A stretch of 64,000 nt of DNA. Origin: Mucilaginibacter daejeonensis (GTDB lineage Bacteria > Bacteroidota > Bacteroidia > Sphingobacteriales > Sphingobacteriaceae). The DNA lies in NCBI RefSeq assembly GCF_020783335.1, contig NZ_CP086068.1:2790001-2854000 (forward strand), written 5' to 3'. How positions within the stretch are numbered: position 1 is the first letter of the stretch; every line of letters starts with the position of its first letter. Of the stretch, positions 27,312-36,477 are shown one piece after another. The notes under the pieces were generated by a model that saw only the letters and a list, made by a program, of their open reading frames with translations, did not search any database and was not told the DNA's origin. The position numbers were made by a program, and so were the translations under genes.

Positions 27312-27391
27312 GGTGAAGCAAATTTGTCGAGTAAATGCATAACCGTAGCCCCACAGATCGATCAATTAGGGGGTACATTTTCGTCAAATGA
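27312..27391. promoter_or_regulatory. Putative HTCS operator, copy B (units 2 and 3)
   Basis: The ungapped partner of copy A at 7966-8045, with the same GGTGAAGCAAATTTG, CCGTAGCCCCACA and TTAGGGGGTAC elements. It is 304-383 bases upstream of the unit 2 SusC start and about 275 bases upstream of the GH43-like gene on the other strand, so one site could serve both units. Assignment to the HTCS encoded at 30944-35029 is inference. Confidence 0.6.
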
Positions 27392-27665
27392 TCAAAACCA
27401 TCACGTTATATGCCTCTGTATATCCCTAGCTCGCCATCATGAACGAAAAGTTCGGTGCTTTACCTCAACGTCTACCGTAAAGGCCGCTAACTTAAGGCAG
27501 GCCTACTTTAAAAGCCAAACATTGGGAGTAGCTAAAATTTAATCTACTGGTTTGGAGCGAGATCTTTTTGCCTCTTGCTTAAAATTTAGCACTTATCTGA
27601 TGGATCTGCCCCCCATGCGTTCGGGCGAATGGTCACAAATTCGGGTTCTCAAATATTTCTGTTTT

Positions 27666-28832
27666 ATGAACCTAACAAGAAGGAAAAGATCAGTCCTGTT
27701 CTCGGTATTTATCTCAGCCGGCCTTACGCTCGGAGGCATGATGAATGCTCATGCGCAGGTCTCAAAATTTAAACCAGGAGCCGTGTGGCCCGACAATAAC
27801 GGCGTACACATCAATGCGCACGGCGGCGGCGTTCTTTATCAGAACGGCACCTACTACTGGTTCGGCGAGCATAAGATCGGTGGTGAGGCTGGCAATGTGG
27901 CTCATGTGGGCGTGCATGCCTATTCCTCAAAAGACCTATATAATTGGAAAGACGAGGGCATTGCCCTTAAAGTATCTGATGACAAGACCAGCGACATTGC
28001 TAAAGGCTGTATCCTCGAGCGTCCTAAAGTGGTGTACAACGCCAGGACCAAAAAATATGTGATGTGGTTCCACCTGGAGCTTTTAGGTAAAGGCTATGAT
28101 GCCGCCCGCACTGGCGTTGCCGTTGCCGATCGGGTGACCGGCCCGTTCAAATTTATACGTAGCTACCGCCCTAACCCGGGCCATATGCCCTACTATCCAG
28201 CCGGCACGCCTGTTGCCGAACAGATCAATGCTCAACATCCGGCCAATAAAAGTGATAGCATTTTTATGCGCGACTTCCCGGGCGGTCAAATGGCCCGTGA
28301 TATGACCGTTTTTGTGGATGATGATGCCAAGGCCTATCACGTATTTTCATCAGAAGAGAACAACACCTTGCACCTTGCCGAGCTTAGCGACGATTACACC
28401 AGCCATACCGGCAAATTCGTGCGTGTCTATATCGGTCAGTCGACCGAGGCCCCGGCCATATTTAAAAGCAACGGTAAATATTATATGATCGGGTCGGGCT
28501 GCACAGGCTGGGCACCTAACCCTGCACGCTGGTTCACAGCAACTTCCATATGGGGGCCATGGACCTATAAGGGCAATCCATGTGTAGGGTCGGGCGCACA
28601 AAAGACCTTCGGTGGTCAAAGTACCCATGTGTTACCCGTTGCAGGTAAGAAAAATGCTTTTATCTTCATGGCCGACAAGTGGGAGCCAAAGAATGCGATA
28701 GACGGTCGTCATTTATGGTTACCCATTGTGTTTAAAGGCGATGACATTGAGATCAGCTGGCGCGACGAATGGAGCCTCAACTATTTTGATGAGCAGCCTG
28801 ATCAAAAGCAAGCCACTCAAAAAACCAAATGA
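27666..28832 (+). CDS. GH43-like exo-beta-1,3-galactanase candidate (GH43_24/34 type)
   Basis: A 388-residue exported enzyme; the Met at 27666 gives a clean signal peptide (TRRKRSVLFSVFISAG...AHA), while the upstream ATG does not. It has the five-bladed GH43 fold pattern (NGTYYWFGEHK, RPKVVYNARTKKYVMWFH, DYTSHTGKF, GKYYMIGSGCTGW). The position of the usual N-terminal catalytic Asp is occupied by INAHGGG, as in the galactanase subfamily. Candidate active-site residues are Glu118 (LERPK), Glu261 (STEAP) and Gln318 (GGQST). In the fungal galactanase Pc1,3Gal43A, as I recall it, a Gln 55 residues past the acid replaces the catalytic base; here the gap is 57. The stop overlaps the GH16 start by four bases. 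Family confidence is high, exact specificity moderate. Confidence 0.82.
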   Translation: MNLTRRKRSVLFSVFISAGLTLGGMMNAHAQVSKFKPGAVWPDNNGVHINAHGGGVLYQNGTYYWFGEHKIGGEAGNVAHVGVHAYSSKDLYNWKDEGIALKVSDDKTSDIAKGCILERPKVVYNARTKKYVMWFHLELLGKGYDAARTGVAVADRVTGPFKFIRSYRPNPGHMPYYPAGTPVAEQINAQHPANKSDSIFMRDFPGGQMARDMTVFVDDDAKAYHVFSSEENNTLHLAELSDDYTSHTGKFVRVYIGQSTEAPAIFKSNGKYYMIGSGCTGWAPNPARWFTATSIWGPWTYKGNPCVGSGAQKTFGGQSTHVLPVAGKKNAFIFMADKWEPKNAIDGRHLWLPIVFKGDDIEISWRDEWSLNYFDEQPDQKQATQKTK

Positions 28833-29683
28833 CCCTGAAACAACAGCTTTTTACGACACTGATAGCGCTTATTGCGCCGATATATCTGTCAGCGCAAACG
28901 GTGAAGCCCGATACCGCCGGCGGTTACCGCTTAGTGTGGGCCGACGAATTTGATCGTAATGGGATGCCCGACAGTACCAACTGGGGCTACGAGCGCGGAT
29001 TTGAGCGCAATGAGGAACTGCAATGGTACCAACCCGATAATGCCTGGTGCGAGAATGGCCGGCTGATCATAGAGGCCCGCCGCGAGACCAAAGCGAACCC
29101 AAGGTATGAGGCTAACAACACCGAGTGGCGTAAGAACCGAAAGGAGGCCAATTACACTTCATCGAGCTTAAGGACGCGCGGAAAACGATCATGGCAGTAC
29201 GGACGCTTTGTGATGCGCGGTAAGATCGATATCAGCAACGGCATGTGGCCGGCCTGGTGGACCTTGGGCGTTAAAGGGCACTGGCCGGCCACCGGCGAGA
29301 TCGATATCATGGAATACTATCGTAAAAAGGTGTTGGCCAATATGGTATGCCTCGGACCCGAATATAAGGACGAATGGTATAGCCGAACACGCAATATCGA
29401 CTCGTTAGGCGGCGAGAGATGGGCCTCACAGTTCCACATCTGGCGTATGGACTGGAGTGAAAAGGCCGTGGCTCTGTATGTGGACGATATGCTGATGATA
29501 AGCGTGGAGACCGACAAATTGGTGAACAAAGATGGCACCGGCATTAATCCATTCAAACAGCCGCACTATATGTTGCTGAACCTCGCCATTGGCGGCCAAC
29601 AGGGCGGCGACCCATCGAAAACTAAATTTCCTAAACGCTTCGAGATAGATTATGTACGCGTTTATCAGAAAAAAGGCGAATAG
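28829..29683 (+). CDS. GH16 endo-beta-glycanase
   Basis: A 284-residue exported GH16 enzyme with signal peptide ending near LSAQ. The jelly-roll landmarks are LVWADEFDRNGMPD, WGYERGF, NEELQWYQ, SSSLRTRGK, YGRFVMRGKIDISNGMWPAWWTLG divided over residues 129-152, and the catalytic GEIDIMEY with Glu157, Asp159 and Glu162. The order of WYQPDN and EIDIMEY fits the laminarinase-like and beta-galactanase branches of GH16 rather than lichenases. Since it overlaps the galactanase-like GH43 gene by ATGA, endo-action on a beta-1,3-galactan or beta-1,3-glucan is the likeliest job; sequence alone does not choose between them. The protein lacks a separate binding module. Confidence 0.9.
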   Translation: MTLKQQLFTTLIALIAPIYLSAQTVKPDTAGGYRLVWADEFDRNGMPDSTNWGYERGFERNEELQWYQPDNAWCENGRLIIEARRETKANPRYEANNTEWRKNRKEANYTSSSLRTRGKRSWQYGRFVMRGKIDISNGMWPAWWTLGVKGHWPATGEIDIMEYYRKKVLANMVCLGPEYKDEWYSRTRNIDSLGGERWASQFHIWRMDWSEKAVALYVDDMLMISVETDKLVNKDGTGINPFKQPHYMLLNLAIGGQQGGDPSKTKFPKRFEIDYVRVYQKKGE

Positions 29684-29713
29684 CCGCAAATTAATACTTA
29701 TAAACTACTAAAC

Positions 29714-30826
29714 ATGAGATCTTTTAACACGATACTGGTCATATCCATGTTCACCATCACGAGCGTGAACGCGCTCGCGCAAGGCACCAAGAAAGCCAGG
29801 GCGGCCCAGGTGGTGAAAGACATGCAGCAGGTCGCCGACTGGCAGATCAACAAGTGGAACACCGACGGTTTCAAATACCCCAAGGCCGATTGGACGCTGG
29901 GTGCATGTTACACCGGCATATTCGCATTAGGCGACCTCCCGGGTAACGAAAGATACCTTAAAACATTGACCAAGATCGTAGAGGACATTAACTGGAACAC
30001 CGGGCGTAAACGCTTTTATGCTGATGATTATTGCGTAGCGCAGATCTACTCGCAGTTATACATGCGCTATAAACAGCCCAAAATGATCGCTCCTTTCAGG
30101 GCCCTGGCCGATAGCATAGTTGCTCAGCCTCACACTGAACCCCTTAATTGGAAGAACAATATCGCCATGCGCGAATGGGCCTGGTGCGATGCCTTATTCA
30201 TGGGCCCGCCCGCCTTGAGCTACCTCAGCCTGGCCACCGGTGATCAAAAGTACACTGATACGGCCATCAAATTATGGTGGAAGACCACTGAATTCTTGTA
30301 CGACCCTGCCGAGAGGTTGTATTTCCGCGACGAGACCTACTTGAATAAAAAGGAAAAGAACGGTCAGAAGGTATTTTGGTCGAGAGGTAACGGCTGGGTA
30401 ATGGCCGGGCTGGTTCGCCTGCTTGAAGGTACCCCTGCCCGTCACCCCGATCGCAAAAAACTGGAAGTTCTGTATAAGGACATGGCCTCCCGTATAGTAT
30501 CACTACAGCAACCCGATGGCAGCTGGCACGCATCACTACTCGACCCAGAAAGCTATCCCATCAAAGAAATGAGCGGTACCGGCTTTTACTGCTATGCACT
30601 GGCCTGGGGTGTTAACCATGGCCTGCTGAACAAAAGGACCTACTGGCCTGCAGTTGAAAAGGCATGGGCGGCGCTCAGGTCATCGGTACAGCCTGATGGC
30701 ATGTTAGGGTACGTACAACCGATCGGCGCAAGCCCTGACAAGGTAGATGCCACAAGCACCGAAGTATACGGCGTTGGCGCTTTCCTGCTCAGCGGAAGCG
30801 AGATCTATAAGAATATCTTGAAATAA
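29714..30826 (+). CDS. GH105 unsaturated uronyl hydrolase
   Basis: A 370-residue exported (alpha/alpha)6-barrel enzyme; signal peptide ends near NALA. GH105 enzymes remove the 4,5-unsaturated uronic acid left at the non-reducing end by polysaccharide lyases. The family features are MREWAWCDALFMGPP with the catalytic Asp159, VFWSRGNGWVMAGLVRLLE and GTGFYCYALAWGVNHG, with a closing AFLLSGSEIYK. It follows GH16 by 30 bases and is the last gene of unit 3, before a terminator. The alginate-lyase-fold protein at 35199-36314 would supply its unsaturated substrate. Confidence 0.92.
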   Translation: MRSFNTILVISMFTITSVNALAQGTKKARAAQVVKDMQQVADWQINKWNTDGFKYPKADWTLGACYTGIFALGDLPGNERYLKTLTKIVEDINWNTGRKRFYADDYCVAQIYSQLYMRYKQPKMIAPFRALADSIVAQPHTEPLNWKNNIAMREWAWCDALFMGPPALSYLSLATGDQKYTDTAIKLWWKTTEFLYDPAERLYFRDETYLNKKEKNGQKVFWSRGNGWVMAGLVRLLEGTPARHPDRKKLEVLYKDMASRIVSLQQPDGSWHASLLDPESYPIKEMSGTGFYCYALAWGVNHGLLNKRTYWPAVEKAWAALRSSVQPDGMLGYVQPIGASPDKVDATSTEVYGVGAFLLSGSEIYKNILK

Positions 30827-30851
30827 ACCCAACCTATAACTTACACAGTGA

Positions 30852-30885
30852 GGCTCCTTGTCCGGAATGGACAAGGGGCTTTTTT
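30852..30885 (+). terminator. Intrinsic terminator after GH105
   Basis: GGCTCCTTGTCC (30852-30863) pairs with GGACAAGGGGCT (30869-30880), with one G-T wobble and one end mismatch, around a five-base loop, then five T. It lies 26 bases past the GH105 stop and closes unit 3 before the convergent HTCS gene. Confidence 0.85.
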
Positions 30886-30943
30886 ATTGGCTACACAACA
30901 AGGCGGATAAGTGGTTGACATCGATGCTGCCTGCCATTGTCCA

Positions 30944-33900
30944 TTACAAGTTCACTTTGATCTTCTTCTTGAATACCTTGCGGTGGCGTTTGGCAAAATC
31001 TGACGGGGTCATGTTGAACAACTTGACGAACTGCATCCTGAAATACTTGGCATTGTTGAAGCCGGTCTCAATGGCCACCTCGTTGATGTTATATTCTGTG
31101 TCGATCAATAGCTCGGCAGCTTTACGCAGCCTGATCAGTCGTATAAAGCCATTGACCGTGTACCCCGACATCGACTTTACCTTGCGATAAAGGTTGGAGT
31201 GGCTCATGCCGATCTCAGATGCGAGCACCTTGATACTGAAGTTAGCGTCGGTAATGTGTTTTTCTACAATTGATATACATTTTTGCAGAAATTCCCGGTA
31301 TTCTTCAGAAATAGCGACATCGTTAGACCGCAGGGTAACTTCATTATAAAAATAGCTGCGCAGGTTATTACGGGTATTGAGCAAATTAGCAACACGCGCC
31401 AGAAGTAGCTCTTTTTCGAACGGTTTGCTGATGTAATCGTCGGCACCACAATCAAGCCCCTTGAGCCGGTTCTCTGACGATGAGCTTGCGGTAAGCAGGA
31501 TAACTGGTATATAGCTCAATGACACGTCCTGGCGCAGCCAATCGCACCATTCGATACCCGTCATGCCCGACATCATCACATCACACAGCACCAGGTCAGG
31601 AAGCTTATCTTTGACCATGGTCATGGCCTCTTCCCCGCTTGCGGCCTCATAGACCACGTATTGAGGGCTGAAAACGGAGCGGATATAGCTCCTGATCTCG
31701 GCATCATCATCAATGGTCAGTATCGCCTTACGGTCAGTGAAGATATTCTCAGCCTTGAACTCCTCCTCAGGCTGCATTTCGGCGATCAGGGCATGGTCTT
31801 CCGTTACCAACTCATTGATAAAAACAGCTTCAGCATGAGGTGCTGATATGACCACATCCTCGCCAAAGTGCTCCTTCCCTTTCACCAAAGAGAGCGTGAA
31901 CGTAGTGCCTTTGTCCAGTTCGCTCTGGTAGGTCAAACCGCCCTGATGCTGATCGGTCAGCTGGCGCGCCAAGTACAAGCCGATACCAAAACCCGCTTTG
32001 ATAGGCCTGCCGTCGGTCCTTAATTGGTAATACTTTTCAAACAAACGATCACCCTCATGCTGCGGTATGCCACGTCCGGTGTCCGTAACGGCTATCTCTA
32101 CGCCTTCATCGGTCTCCTGTATGCTGATGGTCACGCTTCCAGCCGGCGGTGTGAATTTGATGGCGTTCGAAATAAGGTTGAATAAGATGATCTCCAGCTT
32201 TTCGCTATCTGCGTAGATCATCAGCTCACCATCCTCTGGTGCCTGAAACTCATATTGTAAACCTGCCGACCGTGCCTGTTGCTTAAAACATAAGTATACC
32301 TCGTTACACAGGCGGTAAATATTGACCGGAGATACGGTCAACTGAACGGTCCCTGAATCGGCTTTACGGAACAGTAATAGCTGATCTACCAAGCTTAACA
32401 GCCGCCTTGCATTACGGTAGACCGTGTTCAAGGACTTATCATCGGTATTCAGCCTCAGCATATCACGTATAGGATTGATGATAAGTGATATAGGCGTACG
32501 GAACTCATGCGATATGCTGGTAAAGAACTCCAGCCGTTTCTCGTTGATCTCGCGTTCCTTTTCCTGAATGATCTTTTGCTTTTTGGCATCGGCCACAGCT
32601 AATTTCACTTCATACCTTAAACGGGTCTGCTTGATGCGATACGAAATAAAGATGTACACCAACGATGCAAAGATCAGCACATAGGCCACGTACGCCCACC
32701 AGGTAAGATACCACGGTGGCATGACCTCCAGGCGGATAGACACTTCCTTCTTGAGCCACCGTCCGTCGCGATCGGTACAATTTACCCTAAAGGTGTAGCT
32801 ACCCGGCGCCAAATTGGTATAGGTCGCACTTCGCACGTTGCCCGAGTTGATCCAGCCTCTGTCCCACCCTTCCATTTTATACCGATAGTTTATTCGTTCG
32901 GCATAAGGGTAGTCAATGGCCGTAAAATCAAAGGTGAATATCGCCTGATCATAAGGTACTTTGAGTTCGGTGACCTCATTTTTGTCCCGTTTGGCAATGT
33001 ACTGCGGCGAGCGTGAGATGGGCTGGTTATTGACCTTCAATTCCGACATCACGATATTGGGATCTGAGCGAGTTTGCGAGATACTTTCTGGGTGGAAGAT
33101 GCATAACCCTTTGATACTGCCGAACGCTAACTCTCCTGACCGCAGTGCCAAAGAAGCATTAAAATTGAACTCGTTAGTGGGTAAACCATCAGCCTGCGAG
33201 TAAGTGTTGAAGCGTTTGGTATTAGGGTTAAAGCATGAAAGCCCATTGTATGTACTGATCCACAGGTTGCCTAAACGGTCCTCCTGTATGTTCAGTACGT
33301 GATTATTACCCAATCCATCATCGGTGGTATAACGTTTTACTATCCGCTCGCTCTTGCGGTCAAATTGTACCAGACCAGCCTCGGTACCTACCCATAAGTT
33401 ACCTGAGCGGTCCTCAAATATGGAACGTACTGGCTTGCCGATATCATAACGTTGGTATTTCTTATTATCCAGGTCGAGCCTTATCAGGTCAGACCAATCG
33501 CCTCCCCAATACTGGCCGCTACGGTCGGCTTTCAGCGCTAACAGATTGGTCAGATTTTCATCATAAAGCTCAAAACGGTCGGTTTTGGGATCGAACAGGT
33601 ACATACCGTTCTGTATGGATCCGGCCCAGATGCGCCCTGCCTTATCTATCTCAAGCAGCCAAAACGTGGATGATGAACGCTTGTTCACCGTATTGATACC
33701 ATAGTATTTCTTAAACCGACCACTTCCGCTAATGTACCGGCCGATCCCGCCGTCATACGAGGCAAGCCATATATTACCTTGAAGATCTTTTTTAATGCTG
33801 GTAATGAAATTTCCTGGCAGCGAGCTTTCGTCTCCCTGGCGATGTGTGAAGTTGTTGAAGTGGTTAGATGACCGGTCCCAAATGCTCAATCCGCCTCCGT

Positions 33901-35029
33901 CGGTACCGATCCACATCTTTTGCGGCGACTCTTCCAGTAACGATAGTACAAAGTTGTTGACCAGGCTGTTAGGTACCGTGGGATCGTAAGCGATATTCTT
34001 GAAGTTGGCGATGTGCGGATCAATGATATTGATCCCTCCACGCAACGTACCTATCCATTTCCGGGATTCCTTATCGCAGTATAAGGCCGCAATAGCGTTA
34101 CTGGTAAGGCAATGCGAGCTTTTACCACTGGTCAGATAACTGAACTTGCCCGTACGGGTATTAAGGATGTTCACTCCACCTCCATCGGTAGATACCCATA
34201 CCTCATCCTGACCGCCCTTGATGATGCTGGTAAAGCGCTGAGAGGTGAGCTGCCCAACCGTGGCCGTGTAGGTCCTTTCGATCTTTTTAGAAACTGTATT
34301 ATAACTGCTCAGGCCTATTGAATTGGCTATCCAAAGCGTAGGGCCATCGAACAACATGCTGTACGCCGAATGGATATTGGTATCAACAAGTGTTAGCTTT
34401 TGTGTGGTGTTATTGAACTTGTAAAGACCGCGATTTTCAATGATTAGCCATAGCTCGTTAGAAGGGCTCATGGCCAACGACGAGATATTGTAGTGAGCAC
34501 CTGCGGGTAGCTGGATCAGTTGGCCAACATTAGCAGCGTTTTTGTTAAACAAGACCAGCCCTTTGTATTCGGCCGATACGAACACGTTGCCGGTGTGATC
34601 GGTCTTGATGTCTTTGATGTTACCAGTAACCGGCGCTGTGCCGGTGCCGCTTTTATATCTAATGGTATTGAATCTTCCTGAAGCCGGATTGTAAAGGCTA
34701 AGTCCTTGTTGGGTACCGATCCATAAACGATAGTTTTTATCCTCACTTATGCAGTTCACCCAGTTATGTACAAGGGTGTTGGTGTCGGTGCTCCTGCTTC
34801 TGAAAACTTTAAATTCGTAGCCGTCATAACGGTTCAGGCCATCGTAAGTGCCGAACCACATGAATCCACTATGATCTTGATATATGCTTCGTACCGCACT
34901 GTTAGACAGGCCATTCTCGATACCCAGATAACTGATCACCGGCTTTTGCTGCGCACTGGCTGTGCCCACCATTGATACCGCAAAAAAGCCGAGCCACCAC
35001 ACACATCTTAAAACATCAAATAGCCTCAT
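30944..35029 (-). CDS. Hybrid two-component system regulator (HTCS)
   Basis: One-protein sensor, kinase and transcription factor of 1361 residues from the chosen start; a Met 39 bases upstream is possible but gives a poor signal peptide. Order: signal peptide, two seven-bladed beta-propellers built from repeats such as GFMWFGTYDGLNRYDGY and NLWISTYNGLSCF (about residues 30-690), a Y_Y_Y domain (YRYKMEGWDRGW, APGSYTFRV), one membrane helix near 790, HisKA with His841 in SISHEFRTP, an ATPase domain (NAIKFTPP, DTGRGIP), a receiver with Asp1150 in LCDVMMSG, and a C-terminal AraC helix-turn-helix (MSHSNLYRKVKSMSGYTVN, IETGFNNAKYFRMQF). Periplasmic oligosaccharide binding activates promoters of surrounding units. 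Being amid those units, it is the natural ligand of the repeated upstream DNA block. Confidence 0.95.
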   Translation of the reverse strand: MRLFDVLRCVWWLGFFAVSMVGTASAQQKPVISYLGIENGLSNSAVRSIYQDHSGFMWFGTYDGLNRYDGYEFKVFRSRSTDTNTLVHNWVNCISEDKNYRLWIGTQQGLSLYNPASGRFNTIRYKSGTGTAPVTGNIKDIKTDHTGNVFVSAEYKGLVLFNKNAANVGQLIQLPAGAHYNISSLAMSPSNELWLIIENRGLYKFNNTTQKLTLVDTNIHSAYSMLFDGPTLWIANSIGLSSYNTVSKKIERTYTATVGQLTSQRFTSIIKGGQDEVWVSTDGGGVNILNTRTGKFSYLTSGKSSHCLTSNAIAALYCDKESRKWIGTLRGGINIIDPHIANFKNIAYDPTVPNSLVNNFVLSLLEESPQKMWIGTDGGGLSIWDRSSNHFNNFTHRQGDESSLPGNFITSIKKDLQGNIWLASYDGGIGRYISGSGRFKKYYGINTVNKRSSSTFWLLEIDKAGRIWAGSIQNGMYLFDPKTDRFELYDENLTNLLALKADRSGQYWGGDWSDLIRLDLDNKKYQRYDIGKPVRSIFEDRSGNLWVGTEAGLVQFDRKSERIVKRYTTDDGLGNNHVLNIQEDRLGNLWISTYNGLSCFNPNTKRFNTYSQADGLPTNEFNFNASLALRSGELAFGSIKGLCIFHPESISQTRSDPNIVMSELKVNNQPISRSPQYIAKRDKNEVTELKVPYDQAIFTFDFTAIDYPYAERINYRYKMEGWDRGWINSGNVRSATYTNLAPGSYTFRVNCTDRDGRWLKKEVSIRLEVMPPWYLTWWAYVAYVLIFASLVYIFISYRIKQTRLRYEVKLAVADAKKQKIIQEKEREINEKRLEFFTSISHEFRTPISLIINPIRDMLRLNTDDKSLNTVYRNARRLLSLVDQLLLFRKADSGTVQLTVSPVNIYRLCNEVYLCFKQQARSAGLQYEFQAPEDGELMIYADSEKLEIILFNLISNAIKFTPPAGSVTISIQETDEGVEIAVTDTGRGIPQHEGDRLFEKYYQLRTDGRPIKAGFGIGLYLARQLTDQHQGGLTYQSELDKGTTFTLSLVKGKEHFGEDVVISAPHAEAVFINELVTEDHALIAEMQPEEEFKAENIFTDRKAILTIDDDAEIRSYIRSVFSPQYVVYEAASGEEAMTMVKDKLPDLVLCDVMMSGMTGIEWCDWLRQDVSLSYIPVILLTASSSSENRLKGLDCGADDYISKPFEKELLLARVANLLNTRNNLRSYFYNEVTLRSNDVAISEEYREFLQKCISIVEKHITDANFSIKVLASEIGMSHSNLYRKVKSMSGYTVNGFIRLIRLRKAAELLIDTEYNINEVAIETGFNNAKYFRMQFVKLFNMTPSDFAKRHRKVFKKKIKVNL

Positions 35030-35198
35030 ACGCAAACCCCAAAAGAATATAATTGGTAGGTGCAGCATTATACAACATGCCGTTACTGTGAGAGCAACGG
35101 TATGGCATCAGGAAAACATCTTTACTTAGGTCTATAATACTGAACGCAATGCCAAGATATGAAATATTTGGCTATTGCAGGTCACAGACCATCAACGA

Positions 35199-36314
35199 TC
35201 ATTTGTAGCCGTCCAGTTTTACCGGTAATAAGGTAGGGAATGTCCACGCGTAATCGTGGCGGGCATATACGATCGGGCGATGGGGGGCCACGTAGGCATC
35301 ATACCTACTGTCGGGGTATATGAAGTGCATGGCCTCAAGTAAATTGGCCGGCCAAAAATCAACAGCAGGATTGGTCGACTTGCCAATATTAGGATCTTTG
35401 AACCACGGCCACTCTTCAGGGTGCTGATTGTAGTAGAACAGGTAATCCATCGCTTTTTTTATGGAGGCCCCATCCTTTTCAAGGTTGAATAGATCCTCGC
35501 CGGTAATATTGTGGATCACCCACATGGATGCTGTCAATGGCGCCAGTGAAAAATAAGCGTACCATATACCGTTCGCTCCGCGCTTCACCTCTTCAACCAT
35601 GTGCCCGTCAGGAGCGATCTTGTTGAAAAGGTCAGCCTTGATCATTTCTGTCGTCTTCTTAATATCGTCAATATCATTGATAAAGGTATCGCCCAGTACT
35701 GTGGCAAAACGTGCCCAGTCGCCCGAGTTATTATTACGGTAACGAATGCTGTGTGCGGCGTTGATGAAAACATTTTTGACCCAGGTGGTGAACGTGGCTT
35801 TATCAGCAGCTTTCCAACCTTTGTAAGGCTTCATCAACTCAGCTGCTATAAGCATGGCCGATCCTGAATAGCTCATCACCAACGAGCCATCCAGTTCTGA
35901 ATACGCCTTGTTGATGTTGCCCCAATTGTTAAAAAAGTAAATGGCCTTATCGGCATATACTTTTTTTCCGGTGAACTGCCAGGCCAGGGCACAGCTGTAA
36001 GCGCTGAAGGCATCGGTTTGTAACGCGAGCGATCGCGACTGGTGCTCAGCTTTTTTTTGGTAGAAACCAGGCACATTGAAATCTGCTATGGCATGATGCT
36101 CTACCAATAAAGCGCTATCAGCCTTACGGAGCAGTTCCTTGTAGGCCGACACATAAGGTTCGCGTTTAGCTTTGATCTGCTGCTTTACATAGTCGAGCTG
36201 CGCTTTTGGGTGCATGCCCGATGGCTCATCAGCAGCAAAACCATGGATCGTGATAACGGATAAAAGGCAAACAAAGACCCATTTGAGTGGGCGGCAAAGC
36301 AAAGAATCTCTCAT
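35199..36314 (-). CDS. Alginate-lyase-fold exported polysaccharide lyase candidate
   Basis: A 371-residue exported protein with signal peptide ending at GFAA. Its (alpha/alpha) toroid shape and motifs (KAIYFFNNWG, RYRNNNSGDWARFATVLGD, PDGHMVEEVKRGANGIWYAYFSLAPLT) fit the alginate-lyase superfamily domain (PF05426). That domain covers several lyase families, including uronan lyases outside alginate. Asn and Tyr/His residues around NNNSGDW and GANGIWY are plausible active-site groups. A GH105 enzyme that consumes lyase products lies in unit 3, which supports a lyase role on a uronic-acid-containing glycan. It is last in unit 4, 163 bases after the SGNH gene, with a 9-base inverted repeat in the gap. 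Exact family and substrate are unknown. Confidence 0.75.
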   Translation of the reverse strand: MRDSLLCRPLKWVFVCLLSVITIHGFAADEPSGMHPKAQLDYVKQQIKAKREPYVSAYKELLRKADSALLVEHHAIADFNVPGFYQKKAEHQSRSLALQTDAFSAYSCALAWQFTGKKVYADKAIYFFNNWGNINKAYSELDGSLVMSYSGSAMLIAAELMKPYKGWKAADKATFTTWVKNVFINAAHSIRYRNNNSGDWARFATVLGDTFINDIDDIKKTTEMIKADLFNKIAPDGHMVEEVKRGANGIWYAYFSLAPLTASMWVIHNITGEDLFNLEKDGASIKKAMDYLFYYNQHPEEWPWFKDPNIGKSTNPAVDFWPANLLEAMHFIYPDSRYDAYVAPHRPIVYARHDYAWTFPTLLPVKLDGYK

Positions 36315-36400
36315 AATTGAAGTTGGGTTGATAGGTAAGCGCTGAACTTTGGGTCAGCAGCCTCTACTGGTTCTCAAAAGTAATTACCTTAGCTTTACTA

Positions 36401-36454
36401 ATAAAATCGCCGGTCGTGTTTGCTCAATTTGCTTACCTCAATTGACGATTTTAT
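36401..36454 (-). repeat. Nine-base inverted repeat in the gap before the lyase gene
   Basis: ATAAAATCG (36401-36409) and CGATTTTAT (36446-36454) are perfect complements around a 36-base spacer, between the SGNH stop and the lyase start. It may be a stem that separates the two genes or an operator. It is AT-rich and has no T-run, so I do not call it a terminator. Confidence 0.4.
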
Positions 36455-36477
36455 GCCCCTCACATTTACATATCAGC

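Larger units (their letters stand above)
27009..27665. other. Divergent control region between unit 2 and unit 3
   Basis: This 657-base gap separates the minus-strand SusC from the plus-strand GH43-like gene. Near SusC it has three perfect short hairpins. Further out are the promoter-proximal module (27275-27297) and the putative HTCS operator (27312-27391). The remaining 270 bases toward GH43 show no clear promoter; an in-frame ATG at 27552 would give a 38-residue extension lacking signal-peptide character, so I treat that stretch as leader. Confidence 0.65.

Noticed and set aside
27552..27665. Upstream in-frame start for the GH43-like gene
   Set aside because: The extra 38 residues have no signal-peptide character, whereas the Met at 27666 opens a clear one.
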